The notes beneath the pieces are model-generated. The model was not told where the DNA came from, did not search any database, and saw nothing but the letters and a program-made list of their open reading frames with translations. A DNA stretch of 64,000 nucleotides from Treponema sp. GTDB lineage: Bacteria; Spirochaetota; Spirochaetia; Treponematales; Treponemataceae. Below, one piece after another: positions 55,573 to 64,000 of this stretch. Position numbers and translations under genes: made by a program. Location: NCBI GenBank assembly GCA_022510865.1, contig JAFLSQ010000009.1, positions 1-64,000 on the forward strand, given 5' to 3'. The first letter of the stretch is position 1. Each line of letters starts with the position of its first letter.

Positions 55573-56416
55573 GGCGGTCAAGGCTTTCAATCCATTTTTG
55601 CATTAGAATTCCAAACGCCACGCCAACATTCAAAGACGCTTTGAGTCCTGTCATTGGGATTGTCACGCGCCCGTAATCTGCGCGGTGCAGTGCCTCTGGG
55701 CTTACGCCAAGTTCCTCCGAACCGATTATGCAGATTCCTTTTTGCGGAAACTTGAATTCGGTGATGTCTGTGCCGCCGGTCTCCAGCGCGAAAACGGGAA
55801 GGTCTTTTAAATCCGATTTTTCTTGCAGTTCCTGCAATGACATCCGCTCCCAGCCCATCGTATTGATGCAGCCCATGCCCGAGCGGACGGCGCGCGGATG
55901 CTCCGGGTCTATGCAGTGTGGCGAGACAATCACTTTTTCTGCGCCCATGGCCTCCGCAGTCCGGAAAATTGAGCCGATATTGAACGGCGAGCGGATATCC
56001 TCGGCGTACACGCACACTCCGGGGAAAAAATCGCGCTGGCGGACTGTTCCGTTTTCTGCGGATGGCACGGCATGAGGTGCAATCACAAGGTCCCATTCGG
56101 CCGGAAAACTCCCGATTATTTTTAAAAGATGATTTCTGGCGCAGTTGCAGAGCCTCAGCTCGGCCTGCGAGTCAAAATTCTCTGTTGCCATGAGCGCGGT
56201 AAGCTCATCCGCTGCGGATTTAGGAAGCTTTGGGTCTTTTAAAAGAATTTTCGTAATCTGTCGGATGTACTCGCTTCTTGGAAGCGATGTGAACGAATAT
56301 TCCGTGCCTTTTTCCGCAATGCCAAGAATGTCGCGCTCTAGCGCACCGAACGTGAGCGCGAGTTTCCGCCTTTTTTGTCCGCCTTCCAGCTGGAAAAGTT
56401 TTCCCGGTTCTATCAT
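55538..56416 (-). CDS. TrmH/SpoU-family RNA 2'-O-methyltransferase
   Basis: YAEDIRSPFNIGSIFRTAEAMGAEKVIVSPHCIDPEHPRAVRSGMG, GICIIGSEELGVSPEAL, IPMTGLKASLNVGVAFGILM. Confidence 0.92.
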   Translation of the reverse strand: MIEPGKLFQLEGGQKRRKLALTFGALERDILGIAEKGTEYSFTSLPRSEYIRQITKILLKDPKLPKSAADELTALMATENFDSQAELRLCNCARNHLLKIIGSFPAEWDLVIAPHAVPSAENGTVRQRDFFPGVCVYAEDIRSPFNIGSIFRTAEAMGAEKVIVSPHCIDPEHPRAVRSGMGCINTMGWERMSLQELQEKSDLKDLPVFALETGGTDITEFKFPQKGICIIGSEELGVSPEALHRADYGRVTIPMTGLKASLNVGVAFGILMQKWIESLDRPSHCPEKSSSA

Positions 56417-56425
56417 CGCAGGAAA

Positions 56426-57580
56426 TCAGAACGCAAGTTTCACGAATCCGAACAAATCATCCGCGCTCATGCTACGCGGCAGCGTGTTTATGATGTCCAC
56501 CGGCATAACGTCCTCAATCACAAGCGAAAGATTCTCCACCTTGAGCTGCAAGTCCTTCAGGCGCGTGGGCAGATTGTATTTTGCGATTTTCTGGCGCACA
56601 TATTCGATGAGCGACCTCACCGCGTCCTCGCCGGTAATCTCCTGCGGGCAAGTGCGCATGAGCCTTGCGATGCGCTCCAGTTTTGCGGCCTTGTATTTTG
56701 CGGTGTCCTCCAGAATGTACGGCAGCAGAATTGATGAGACGAGCGACTTGCTTTTGTGGTAGCGCGAGTAAATGCCCATCGCAAGCAGGCTTCCAATCCC
56801 CAGTGATGATGTTGCGGCCGCCAGGGAAATCATGCAACCTGCCTGCGCAAGAAGCACTTCCTCCGGCGTTGAGATTTCCAGGGATGGCGAGCCGTCCATC
56901 GCATAAGAGAGGATTTCCAGACCTTTCTCCACAAGCATATCACTGAAAAAGTTCGCTTTCTGCGAAAGATACGCCTCGGTTGCCATGCCAAGCATTTCCA
57001 GCGAGAGTGTCGCCCGCTGATTCTCTGTGAGCGAGAGCATCAGGTTCGGGTCAATCAGAACGAGCCTGCACAGATTGTCCTGCACTTTTATCATTTTAAG
57101 CTGATTGCTCCGCGAGTCCGTGACCGGAATTGATGACGAGAAGCAGTGCGGGCATCGGAATGTTGTCGGAATGCAGATGCACGGGATTGCTGGCTTGACC
57201 GGCGCGTTCCCGTCAACAAAAGAATAAACGTCCTGCGATTCCGCCTCGTTGAAAAATGCCGCCACAGCGCGCCCCACGTGCATTGCCTTTGCGCCGCCCA
57301 CCGCAATGACGCCGTGAACGTGCCCTTCTCTGGCAAGTTTCAGGGCGCGCTCTATTGCGCGTGTCGTGCTGCCTTCCGCAATCTCTGCAAAAGCAAATCC
57401 TTCCAGTTTGCGCTCTTGCAGCGACTGCACGATTTTCTCAGAGATTTTTGTCTCGCCCAGAAGCGGGTCGGCAATCACAATGAAGCGCGTTCCCCAGTCC
57501 TTTATCTGCTGTCCAAGCCTGCTGATTGTGTACGGCCCAAGAACGATGTTCGGGCTGATTCTAAAAACCAAGTCGTTCAT
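56426..57580 (-). CDS. Iron-containing / glycerol dehydrogenase-like alcohol dehydrogenase family protein
   Basis: ISPNIVLGPYTISRLGQQIKDWGTRFIVIADP, VIAVGGAKAMHVGRAVA, CICIPTTFRCPHCFSS. Confidence 0.85.
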   Translation of the reverse strand: MNDLVFRISPNIVLGPYTISRLGQQIKDWGTRFIVIADPLLGETKISEKIVQSLQERKLEGFAFAEIAEGSTTRAIERALKLAREGHVHGVIAVGGAKAMHVGRAVAAFFNEAESQDVYSFVDGNAPVKPAIPCICIPTTFRCPHCFSSSIPVTDSRSNQLKMIKVQDNLCRLVLIDPNLMLSLTENQRATLSLEMLGMATEAYLSQKANFFSDMLVEKGLEILSYAMDGSPSLEISTPEEVLLAQAGCMISLAAATSSLGIGSLLAMGIYSRYHKSKSLVSSILLPYILEDTAKYKAAKLERIARLMRTCPQEITGEDAVRSLIEYVRQKIAKYNLPTRLKDLQLKVENLSLVIEDVMPVDIINTLPRSMSADDLFGFVKLAF

Positions 57581-57637
57581 ATCAATTTCTCTTTTCAAGA
57601 TGCCGTTTTGCGCGGGGCAAGCGGCGGAATCATTAAC

Positions 57638-57671
57638 AAAAAAAGACGGAATTGTGCGTTCCGTCTTTTTC
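57638..57671 (-). terminator. Terminator downstream of flgM (bidirectional appearance)
   Basis: AAAAGACGGAA-ttgtgcg-TTCCGTCTTTT with flanking A and T runs. Confidence 0.85.
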
Positions 57672-57699
57672 TAGCGATTTTTTATGCGGCGTGATGGAT

Positions 57700-57987
57700 T
57701 TAAATCCCCAGAGCCGCAAGGAATTTGTCTGCCGCAGATTCAATAACCGCGTTGCTCAAGTAGTTGGGGTCCTTAATCTTTTCTTTGACCTCCGCGATTC
57801 TGTCTGCGCGAACATCAGGGGTTTCTCTCGCAATCTGCTCCAGATAGTATGCCTCTGCCATTTCCTTTGCTTCCGCAGACACGCTGATTGAGTCAGTGTC
57901 TCTGGAAACTTTTGCTGAGTTTTCCGGTTTGCGGAGATCCTGAACATTGTTTACTTGTGGTACATTGCCAATTCCGTTTATCATCAT
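57700..57987 (-). CDS. flgM: FlgM-like negative regulator of flagellin synthesis (anti-sigma28)
   Basis: Small protein; DSISVSAEAKEMAEAYYLEQIARETPDVRADRIAEVKEKIKDPNYL. Confidence 0.85.
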   Translation of the reverse strand: MMINGIGNVPQVNNVQDLRKPENSAKVSRDTDSISVSAEAKEMAEAYYLEQIARETPDVRADRIAEVKEKIKDPNYLSNAVIESAADKFLAALGI

Positions 57988-58008
57988 AACATCCTACCCC
58001 CCTACCTT

Positions 58009-58716
58009 TTAATTATCGGTAGATTCTTCAGAATTCTTTATATTTTTTACGCCAGAAATAAAAACTGCGAACTCCCCTTTTATGGATTGCCGTGAGGAAT
58101 AATCCGCGTAAAGCTCTCCGGCTGTTCCGCTCGTTATCTCCTCGTGCAGTTTTGTAAGTTCCCGTCCGACTACAATGCGCCGGTCTTTTTCAATATCGGC
58201 AATGTCCGCAAGAAGTTTAGTGATTCTGAACGGACTTTCGTAAATTACCGCCGCGTTTCCCATGGAAAGCAGCTCTTTTACGCGGGCCCGTCTTTTGCCC
58301 GGCTTTGGCGAAAGAAATCCCTCAAAATTGACGGTTTTTCCGCCGGTTCCCGCTACGCTCACAAGGGTCGCGAACGCGGAAGGCCCGGGGATGGGAATCA
58401 CGTCAAAGCCTGCGTTCCGCACAAAATCCACCAGAACTGCGCCCGGGTCACTTATTCCCGGAGTTCCCGCGTCGCTGGCGTATGCGATGTCGTTGCCTTC
58501 TTTGAGCAGGGCGACTATCTTCTCTGCGGCGGCTCTCTCATTCTGGGCACGGCAGGAGACAAGAGGTTTCTTAATCTCCAGATGATTCAGAAGCTGCAAC
58601 GTGTGCCGTGTGTCCTCCGCCGCAATGAAATCCGCATTTCTGAGCGTCTCCACTGCGCGGAAAGTTATGTCTCCCAAGTTCCCGATGGGAGTCCCCACAA
58701 CGAAAAGCTTTGCCAT
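58009..58716 (-). CDS. rsmI: 16S rRNA (cytidine-2'-O)-methyltransferase RsmI
   Basis: VGTPIGNLGDITFRAVETLRNADFIAAEDTRHT, ASDAGTPGISDPG, IPIPGPSAFATLVSVAG, YESPFRI. Confidence 0.96.
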   Translation of the reverse strand: MAKLFVVGTPIGNLGDITFRAVETLRNADFIAAEDTRHTLQLLNHLEIKKPLVSCRAQNERAAAEKIVALLKEGNDIAYASDAGTPGISDPGAVLVDFVRNAGFDVIPIPGPSAFATLVSVAGTGGKTVNFEGFLSPKPGKRRARVKELLSMGNAAVIYESPFRITKLLADIADIEKDRRIVVGRELTKLHEEITSGTAGELYADYSSRQSIKGEFAVFISGVKNIKNSEESTDN

Positions 58717-58799
58717 ATCACATTATATGATGAAAAAAGAAAAAAGACAACTTTTTGTACTTTTTTTAAGTGAATTCCAGATTTTTTTTGCTTTTTTTG

Positions 58800-58864
58800 T
58801 TGACAATAATAAAGAATGTGATTTAGAATTACAACTACAACGTTGTAGTAACTTTTACTATAAT
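58800..58864 (+). promoter_or_regulatory. Promoter and palindromic operator upstream of sugar ABC transporter genes
   Basis: TTGACA 58800-58805, 18-nt spacer, TAGAAT 58824-58829; perfect 16-bp palindrome ACTACAACGTTGTAGT 58834-58849; second TATAAT 58859-58864. Confidence 0.7.
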
Positions 58865-58905
58865 GTTATCAGAATATCTAAGGGATAAAATCAAAGGAGA
58901 ATCAA

Positions 58906-60189
58906 ATGAAAAGAGTTATTACTGGTGCAGTGCTCGGTATGGCTTGTTTGTTCCTTTTCTCTTGTGCGAATAATAAAAAAGATGCGCAGGGAAAAGTGCT
59001 GAACATCTATGTTTGGAATGATGAGTTCCCCTCACGTTTCAATGACTTTTACAAATCAAAGCTTCCTGAGGACGTTAAGGTAAACTTTGTTCAGACACCG
59101 AATCAGAACAATGCTTATCAGGACAAGCTGGATGAGGCGCTTCTTGCTCAGGCAAGCGCAAGTGCTGATGACAAGATTGACATCTTCCTGGTTGAGGCTG
59201 ACTACGCGCTCAAATACGTTGACACACCGTACACGCTTGATGTTGTGCGAGACATTGGACTCAAAGAGAGTGAGCTTGCTAATCAGTTCAAATATACACA
59301 GGACATCATGCGGGACTCAAACGGAAAGCTCAAGGGAGTTTCTTGGCAGGCTTGCCCGGCCGGTGTAGTTTACCGCCGCTCTTATGCAAAGGCAGTTCTT
59401 GGAACTGATGACCCGGCAGAAGTGCAGGAGGCAATCTCTACTTGGGATAAATTTGACGCTGTTGCCGCTAAAATGAAGGCTGCCGGCTACTACATGGTCT
59501 CTGGTTATGATGATGATTTCCGCGTTTTCTCTGACAACGTTACATCTCCGTGGGTAAAAGGCAATCAGATTGTGGTTGACCCGCAGATTAATCGCTGGAT
59601 TGAGCAGACAAAGGAATACACAGACAAAGGATATAACAACAAGACTTCTCTCTGGTCTGCTGAGTGGTCAAACGGAATGATGGAGAACGGCGGAGTGTTC
59701 TGCTACTTCGGACCCGCTTGGTTCGTTGACTTCTCTATGCCGCACGATGCCGGCTCTGCTTTCGGTGACTGGGCGTTCGTTAAAGGTCCGCAGGGATTCT
59801 CTTGGGGCGGAACTTGGATTTGCGCTGCCGCAGGAACAGACAATGTTGACCTGGTTCGCGACATCATGTACACACTTACATGTGATAAAGACACAATGGT
59901 CAGAATTGCGATGGAAGCCTCAGACTTCGCCAACAACGAGCCTGCTATGCGCGAGGTTGCCAACTCTAATTACAAGAATGACTTCCTTGGCGGACAGAAC
60001 CACATGGCGTTCTTCATCGACTCTGCTGCTTCAATCGACAAGAGCGCAATCTCTAAATACGATCAGGGTATGACAGAGAAAATTCAGAGTGCTATGAAAG
60101 ATTACTTTGACGGCAAGGTTGACCTGGACACAGCATGGGAGAACTTCTACACCGCTGTTCTGGAGTTGTATCCGAACCTTAAGAGATAG
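58906..60189 (+). CDS. Extracellular solute-binding lipoprotein (carbohydrate ABC transporter)
   Basis: Lipobox FLFSCANNKK; periplasmic binding protein pattern; followed by two MalF/MalG-type permeases. Confidence 0.9.
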   Translation: MKRVITGAVLGMACLFLFSCANNKKDAQGKVLNIYVWNDEFPSRFNDFYKSKLPEDVKVNFVQTPNQNNAYQDKLDEALLAQASASADDKIDIFLVEADYALKYVDTPYTLDVVRDIGLKESELANQFKYTQDIMRDSNGKLKGVSWQACPAGVVYRRSYAKAVLGTDDPAEVQEAISTWDKFDAVAAKMKAAGYYMVSGYDDDFRVFSDNVTSPWVKGNQIVVDPQINRWIEQTKEYTDKGYNNKTSLWSAEWSNGMMENGGVFCYFGPAWFVDFSMPHDAGSAFGDWAFVKGPQGFSWGGTWICAAAGTDNVDLVRDIMYTLTCDKDTMVRIAMEASDFANNEPAMREVANSNYKNDFLGGQNHMAFFIDSAASIDKSAISKYDQGMTEKIQSAMKDYFDGKVDLDTAWENFYTAVLELYPNLKR

Positions 60190-60204
60190 TTTACTGATAA
60201 GTTG

Positions 60205-60240
60205 AAAAAGGGGGAACGCTATTTTGTTCCCTCTTTTTTT
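60205..60240 (+). terminator. Intercistronic hairpin/T-tract between binding protein and permease genes
   Basis: AAAAAGGGGGAAC-gctatttt-GTTCCCTCTTTTTTT (one G-T wobble). Confidence 0.75.
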
Positions 60241-60264
60241 TGCAATTTTTTTCTGGAGGAAGAC

Positions 60265-61500
60265 ATGGCAAAAAAGAAGCATACGGTTCAGTACGACAAA
60301 TGGGGATATTTCTTTATTGCTCCGTTCTTTGTTGTATACATCATTTTCTCGCTTATTCCGCTGCTTACAACATTCGTTTACAGTTTTTTTGAGTATTACC
60401 GCGATGGTCTGAACGTCATCGGGCCGAACGCAACTGTTGCCCGCTATTTTACTGGTCAGGAAGAATATTACAGCTGGCAGATAACCGATGCGCAGAGCGC
60501 GTTGGATGATTTGATGAAAAATTCTGCCGGAACAGTCACACCGGAACTTAAAAATGAAATTCTAGCCACAGTTACCGAGGCTGCCGAGGACATAAACACT
60601 GAGAAATATGCCAAGGCAATCACAAAAATTGTGGATAAAGGATATAAAAAGTCGCTGCCCGCCGCGCAGGTTATTGAGGCTGCAAAAGACGAGCTTAGCG
60701 CAAGGCAATCCTCTTTTACGCGCAATGTTGGAATTGTTTTTAATTCCAATGACAATATGGGAAAATATTTCTGGAACACCCTTGTGATGTGGATTCTGGG
60801 ATTTGTTCCGCAGATTTTTGTCTCGCTTTTGCTTGCGGTCTGGTTCACGAACACAGAGCTTCGTCTTAAGGCACAGCAGTTTTTCAAAAGCGTGATTTAT
60901 ATGCCGAACCTTATCATGGCGGCGGCGTTCGCAATGCTTTTTGTCTCTTTGCTGGCAGAAAGCGGCCCCGTGAACAGCATCCTCAAAAGCATTTACAATT
61001 CAATGAATGCGGCGGAGATTGAGGCCGGCACAATGAAGCAGATGGAGTCCGTGCGCTTCTTCACATACACAGGATGGACACGCGCCACTGTTGCCGTGAT
61101 GAACTTCCTTATGTGGTACGGAAACACGACAATCCTTTTGATGGCGGGCGTAATGGGAATAGACAACAGTCTGTTTGAGGCGGCCCGAATTGACGGCGCA
61201 AGTTCCGTGCGAATCTTCTTTAAGATTACGATTCCTCTGCTTCTCCCGATTTTTGTTTACGTTCTCATCACATCGCTTATTGGCGGTATCCAGATGTTCG
61301 ATGTTCCGCAGATTTTGACGAACGGTAACGGAAATCCGAACAGGACGACCATGACAATCATAATGAAGCTGAACAAGCACCTTGTGAACAAGAACTACGG
61401 CCCTGCGGGCATCACATCTATGATGATTTTTGCCATTACCGGCGTTCTCAGCGGCGTGGTTTACAAAATGACCATGAAGAATTATCAGAACAAGAGATAG
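60265..61500 (+). CDS. Carbohydrate ABC transporter permease (MalF/UgpA-type) with extracytoplasmic insertion
   Basis: WGYFFIAPFFVVYIIFSLIPLL; EAA-like loop DNSLFEAARIDGASSVRIFFKITIPLLLP. Confidence 0.9.
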   Translation: MAKKKHTVQYDKWGYFFIAPFFVVYIIFSLIPLLTTFVYSFFEYYRDGLNVIGPNATVARYFTGQEEYYSWQITDAQSALDDLMKNSAGTVTPELKNEILATVTEAAEDINTEKYAKAITKIVDKGYKKSLPAAQVIEAAKDELSARQSSFTRNVGIVFNSNDNMGKYFWNTLVMWILGFVPQIFVSLLLAVWFTNTELRLKAQQFFKSVIYMPNLIMAAAFAMLFVSLLAESGPVNSILKSIYNSMNAAEIEAGTMKQMESVRFFTYTGWTRATVAVMNFLMWYGNTTILLMAGVMGIDNSLFEAARIDGASSVRIFFKITIPLLLPIFVYVLITSLIGGIQMFDVPQILTNGNGNPNRTTMTIIMKLNKHLVNKNYGPAGITSMMIFAITGVLSGVVYKMTMKNYQNKR

Positions 61501-61512
61501 GAGGAACGAAAG

Positions 61513-62451
61513 ATGGAAAAATTTGAAAGTCAGAGCAAAAACATTGCTGTCAGAAGATTCTTGTGCTATTTCGTGCTGGTGATTCTGACGCTTATCTCGC
61601 TGTTCCCGTTCTATATTATGATTGTGAACTGCACCAGAAGTCATGCCCAGATTCAGCGCGGATTCTCAATCCTTCCGGGCACTACATTCATCAGAAATTT
61701 TCTGAACCTTGCGATTAACAAGAACATCAACTCTGAATTCTGGCAGGGGCTGCTGGCAAAATACGGAGTGGGGCTTTCATCACGCACCGGAAACTACGCG
61801 GAAAACTACCCGATTCTGCGCGGCATGGTTAACAGTCTTTTAATCGCGATTTTGCAGGCGGGATTCACAACCTATTTTTCTGCCATGACATCCTACGGAA
61901 TCTATATGTACAACTTCAAGTTCAAGAAGTTCTCATTCCGCTTCATCATGGCCGTTATGATGGTTCCAACGCAGGTCTCAACTCTGGGATTCCTTCGTCT
62001 GCTCGACAACCTGCATTTGATGAACAATTATCTTGCGTTCATCGTGCCGGCAATCGCTGCGCCCGTTGTGTTTTTCTATATGTACCAGTCTATGGAAGCC
62101 ACGTTGCCGTACTCAATCGTTGAGGCGGCGCGGGTGGATGGCTGCAACGAATTCAGGACATTCAATCAGATTGTTGTGCCGATGATGAAACCCGCGTTTG
62201 CTGTTCAGGCAATCTTCGCGTTCGTGTCATCTTGGAACAACTACTTTATTCCCGCCCTCGTTATCTCAAAGAAAAAGCTGTGGACAGTTCCGATTGTGAT
62301 TGCGAACGCCCGCAATGCCGATTATCTGAACAACGACCAGGGAATCAACTATATGCTGATGACACTTGCGATTGTCCCGCTTATGATTGTCTACTTTGTT
62401 CTCTCAAAGTACATCATTGCAGGCTCAACTGCCGGCGGCGTAAAAGAGTAA
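61513..62451 (+). CDS. Carbohydrate ABC transporter permease (MalG/UgpE-type)
   Basis: EAA loop YSIVEAARVDGCNEFRTFNQIVVPMMKP; multi-TM. Confidence 0.93.
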   Translation: MEKFESQSKNIAVRRFLCYFVLVILTLISLFPFYIMIVNCTRSHAQIQRGFSILPGTTFIRNFLNLAINKNINSEFWQGLLAKYGVGLSSRTGNYAENYPILRGMVNSLLIAILQAGFTTYFSAMTSYGIYMYNFKFKKFSFRFIMAVMMVPTQVSTLGFLRLLDNLHLMNNYLAFIVPAIAAPVVFFYMYQSMEATLPYSIVEAARVDGCNEFRTFNQIVVPMMKPAFAVQAIFAFVSSWNNYFIPALVISKKKLWTVPIVIANARNADYLNNDQGINYMLMTLAIVPLMIVYFVLSKYIIAGSTAGGVKE

Positions 62452-62480
62452 CGTCAAGCACTCAGCAGGATTATCAGACA

Positions 62481-62512
62481 AAATCCCCGGACTTTGCTCC
62501 GGGGATTTTTTT
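62481..62512 (+). terminator. Rho-independent terminator after permease genes
   Basis: AAATCCCCGG-actttgct-CCGGGGATTTTTTT. Confidence 0.9.
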
Positions 62513-62565
62513 ATTAAAAATTCTTGCAGATTCAGGCAAGAAAATCGCGAAATTTTGTGGGCCAT

Positions 62566-62597
62566 GTAAAGCCGCGCCTCTGGCGCGGCTTTTTTCA
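62566..62597 (+). terminator. Second terminator-like hairpin in tandem
   Basis: AAAGCCGCGCC-TCT-GGCGCGGCTTTTTT (11-bp stem). Confidence 0.85.
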
Positions 62598-62733
62598 TTC
62601 CGTGAGAGCACCTAAAAACTGTGCGCAAAGAACCAGTTTTCCTGCGGATTTTTTGCGCGGTCTGCGGGGCAATCGCTTTGCTCGGAAAATCCGCCGTATT
62701 CCACAATCGCGGTTTTTGCATTATATTTAGCGC

Positions 62734-63399
62734 ATGAAATATTCACTCGCAATTTTTGACATGGACGGAACGATTCTGAACACGCTGGATGACATGACGG
62801 ACTCGGTGAACGCGGTGCTGGGGCGTCACAATCTGCCTTTGCACACGGTTGATGAGGTGCGTTTTATGGTCGGGAACGGAATTCCAAAACTGATTGAGCG
62901 GGCTGTTCCGGGTGGCCGCGAGAATCCTGATTTTCAGCAGATTCTTTCGGATTTTGTCGCTTATTACGAGGCGCACTGCGCCATCAAAACTACGCCTTAC
63001 CCCGGAGTTGTTGAGTGCATCAGGCGGCTCCGCGATGCGGGCATGAAGATTGCGGTGAACACGAACAAGGTCGAGTCCGCTGCGGTTGCGCTTTGCGACG
63101 ATTATTTTCCCGGACTTTTTGATGTGATTTCAGGAAGCCGCCCGGAAATCCCGCCCAAACCCGCGCCAGACGGCATTTTTGAGATTCTGCGCCGGGCAGG
63201 AATGGACATAAAATCCGATGCCACGCGTGCCGTTTTTATCGGAGATTCGGACGTGGATTTGCAGACCGGAATGAACGCTGGGCTTGATGTGATTGGCGTT
63301 GACTGGGGCTTCCGCGGCAAGAAATTCCTGCTGGAGCACGGCGCGCGCGTGATTGCGATGACCGCCCGGGAACTTGCAGACCATCTTCTGGAATTGTAA
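62734..63399 (+). CDS. HAD-family phosphatase (phosphoglycolate phosphatase-like)
   Basis: AIFDMDGTILNTLDD, AVNTNKVES, KPAPDGIFEILR, FIGDSDVDLQTGMNAG. Confidence 0.93.
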   Translation: MKYSLAIFDMDGTILNTLDDMTDSVNAVLGRHNLPLHTVDEVRFMVGNGIPKLIERAVPGGRENPDFQQILSDFVAYYEAHCAIKTTPYPGVVECIRRLRDAGMKIAVNTNKVESAAVALCDDYFPGLFDVISGSRPEIPPKPAPDGIFEILRRAGMDIKSDATRAVFIGDSDVDLQTGMNAGLDVIGVDWGFRGKKFLLEHGARVIAMTARELADHLLEL

Positions 63400-63429
63400 C
63401 TCGCGCTTTTTTGGACTATAATCTAGCAC

Positions 63430-64000
63430 ATGCCTGGTTTTTTTGATTTTTATGACGTTGCTGTTGTGGGTGCGGGTCACGCCGGAATTGAGGCAGGCCT
63501 TGCCTGCGCCCGAATGGGGCTGAAAACCGTGCTGATAACCCAGACCCCGGACTCAATCGCAAGGATGAGCTGCAATCCGTCAATCGGTGGGATTGCAAAG
63601 GGCAACATCGTGCGCGAGGTTGATGCACTTGGCGGTCAGATGGCAAAACTGATTGACCAGTCCATGATTCAGTTCCGGATGCTCAACAAAAGCCGCGGGC
63701 CTGCGGTACGTGCGCCGCGAAGCCAGGCAGATAAAATCACATATTCGCAGCTTGCAAGAAAAGTCTGCGAGTCGACCCCCAATCTTTACACGCTGATGGA
63801 CACCGTAACCGATATTCTTACCGTCGCGAGCGATACACCGCTTCCTCCGAACAGTGACAGCGCGGCCGAACCCGGGACAATTCCCGGTGAATTCCGGGGG
63901 CAGGCTCTTACATCCGCCGCAAAAAGCGGAATGCGGCAGAAAGTGACCGGCGTTGTCACCGAACGCGGCAGGATAATCCCCGTGCGCTCTGTTGTTCTGA
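63430..64000 (+). CDS. mnmG: tRNA uridine 5-carboxymethylaminomethyl modification enzyme MnmG, 5' part truncated by window end
   Basis: Manual translation [37 protein letters not shown]...[26 protein letters not shown]...[17 protein letters not shown]. Confidence 0.95.
   Translation, partial: MPGFFDFYDVAVVGAGHAGIEAGLACARMGLKTVLITQTPDSIARMSCNPSIGGIAKGNIVREVDALGGQMAKLIDQSMIQFRMLNKSRGPAVRAPRSQADKITYSQLARKVCESTPNLYTLMDTVTDILTVASDTPLPPNSDSAAEPGTIPGEFRGQALTSAAKSGMRQKVTGVVTERGRIIPVRSVVL

Overview
The window is about 64 kb of dense bacterial chromosome. Gene content suggests a spirochaete, probably Treponema-like: archaeal-type PheS, a DUF5312-like protein, an HU-IG DUF4469 protein, FlgM and a Bat/MoxR locus. 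That assignment is inference only. Most of the window is housekeeping or envelope genes: mnmE, glmS, mraY, aroA, queH, pheS, rsmI, flgM, the 5' end of mnmG, a MoxR-DUF58-Bat locus and three ABC systems. The standout is a co-directional five-gene sulfur operon at 4561-10225. It encodes (1) a CysM/CysK-type cysteine synthase, (2) a JAMM/Mov34 (Mec+-like) metalloprotease, (3) a single polypeptide fusing a ThiS/MoaD/CysO-like ubiquitin-fold sulfur carrier (Gly-Gly now internal), a ThiF/MoeB E1-like adenylyltransferase and a rhodanese, (4) a Family 2A (SrpI-type) encapsulin shell, and (5) a SufS-type cysteine desulfurase with a ~206-aa low-complexity N-terminal extension, the expected encapsulin cargo. 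A strong rho-independent terminator follows the cargo gene. I propose that an encapsulated sulfur store is wired to a protein-thiocarboxylate cysteine pathway. Secondary items include a double-hairpin palindromic element in frame inside mnmE, a BatA-BatB-BatC triple fusion, a degenerate PurH-like protein, an ACT-ACT-MBL fusion, several strong inverted-repeat operators and an AroD-like N-terminal remnant. No tRNA, rRNA, CRISPR array, transposase or prophage was recognised. All identifications come from reading motifs and remembered family features; no searches were run.
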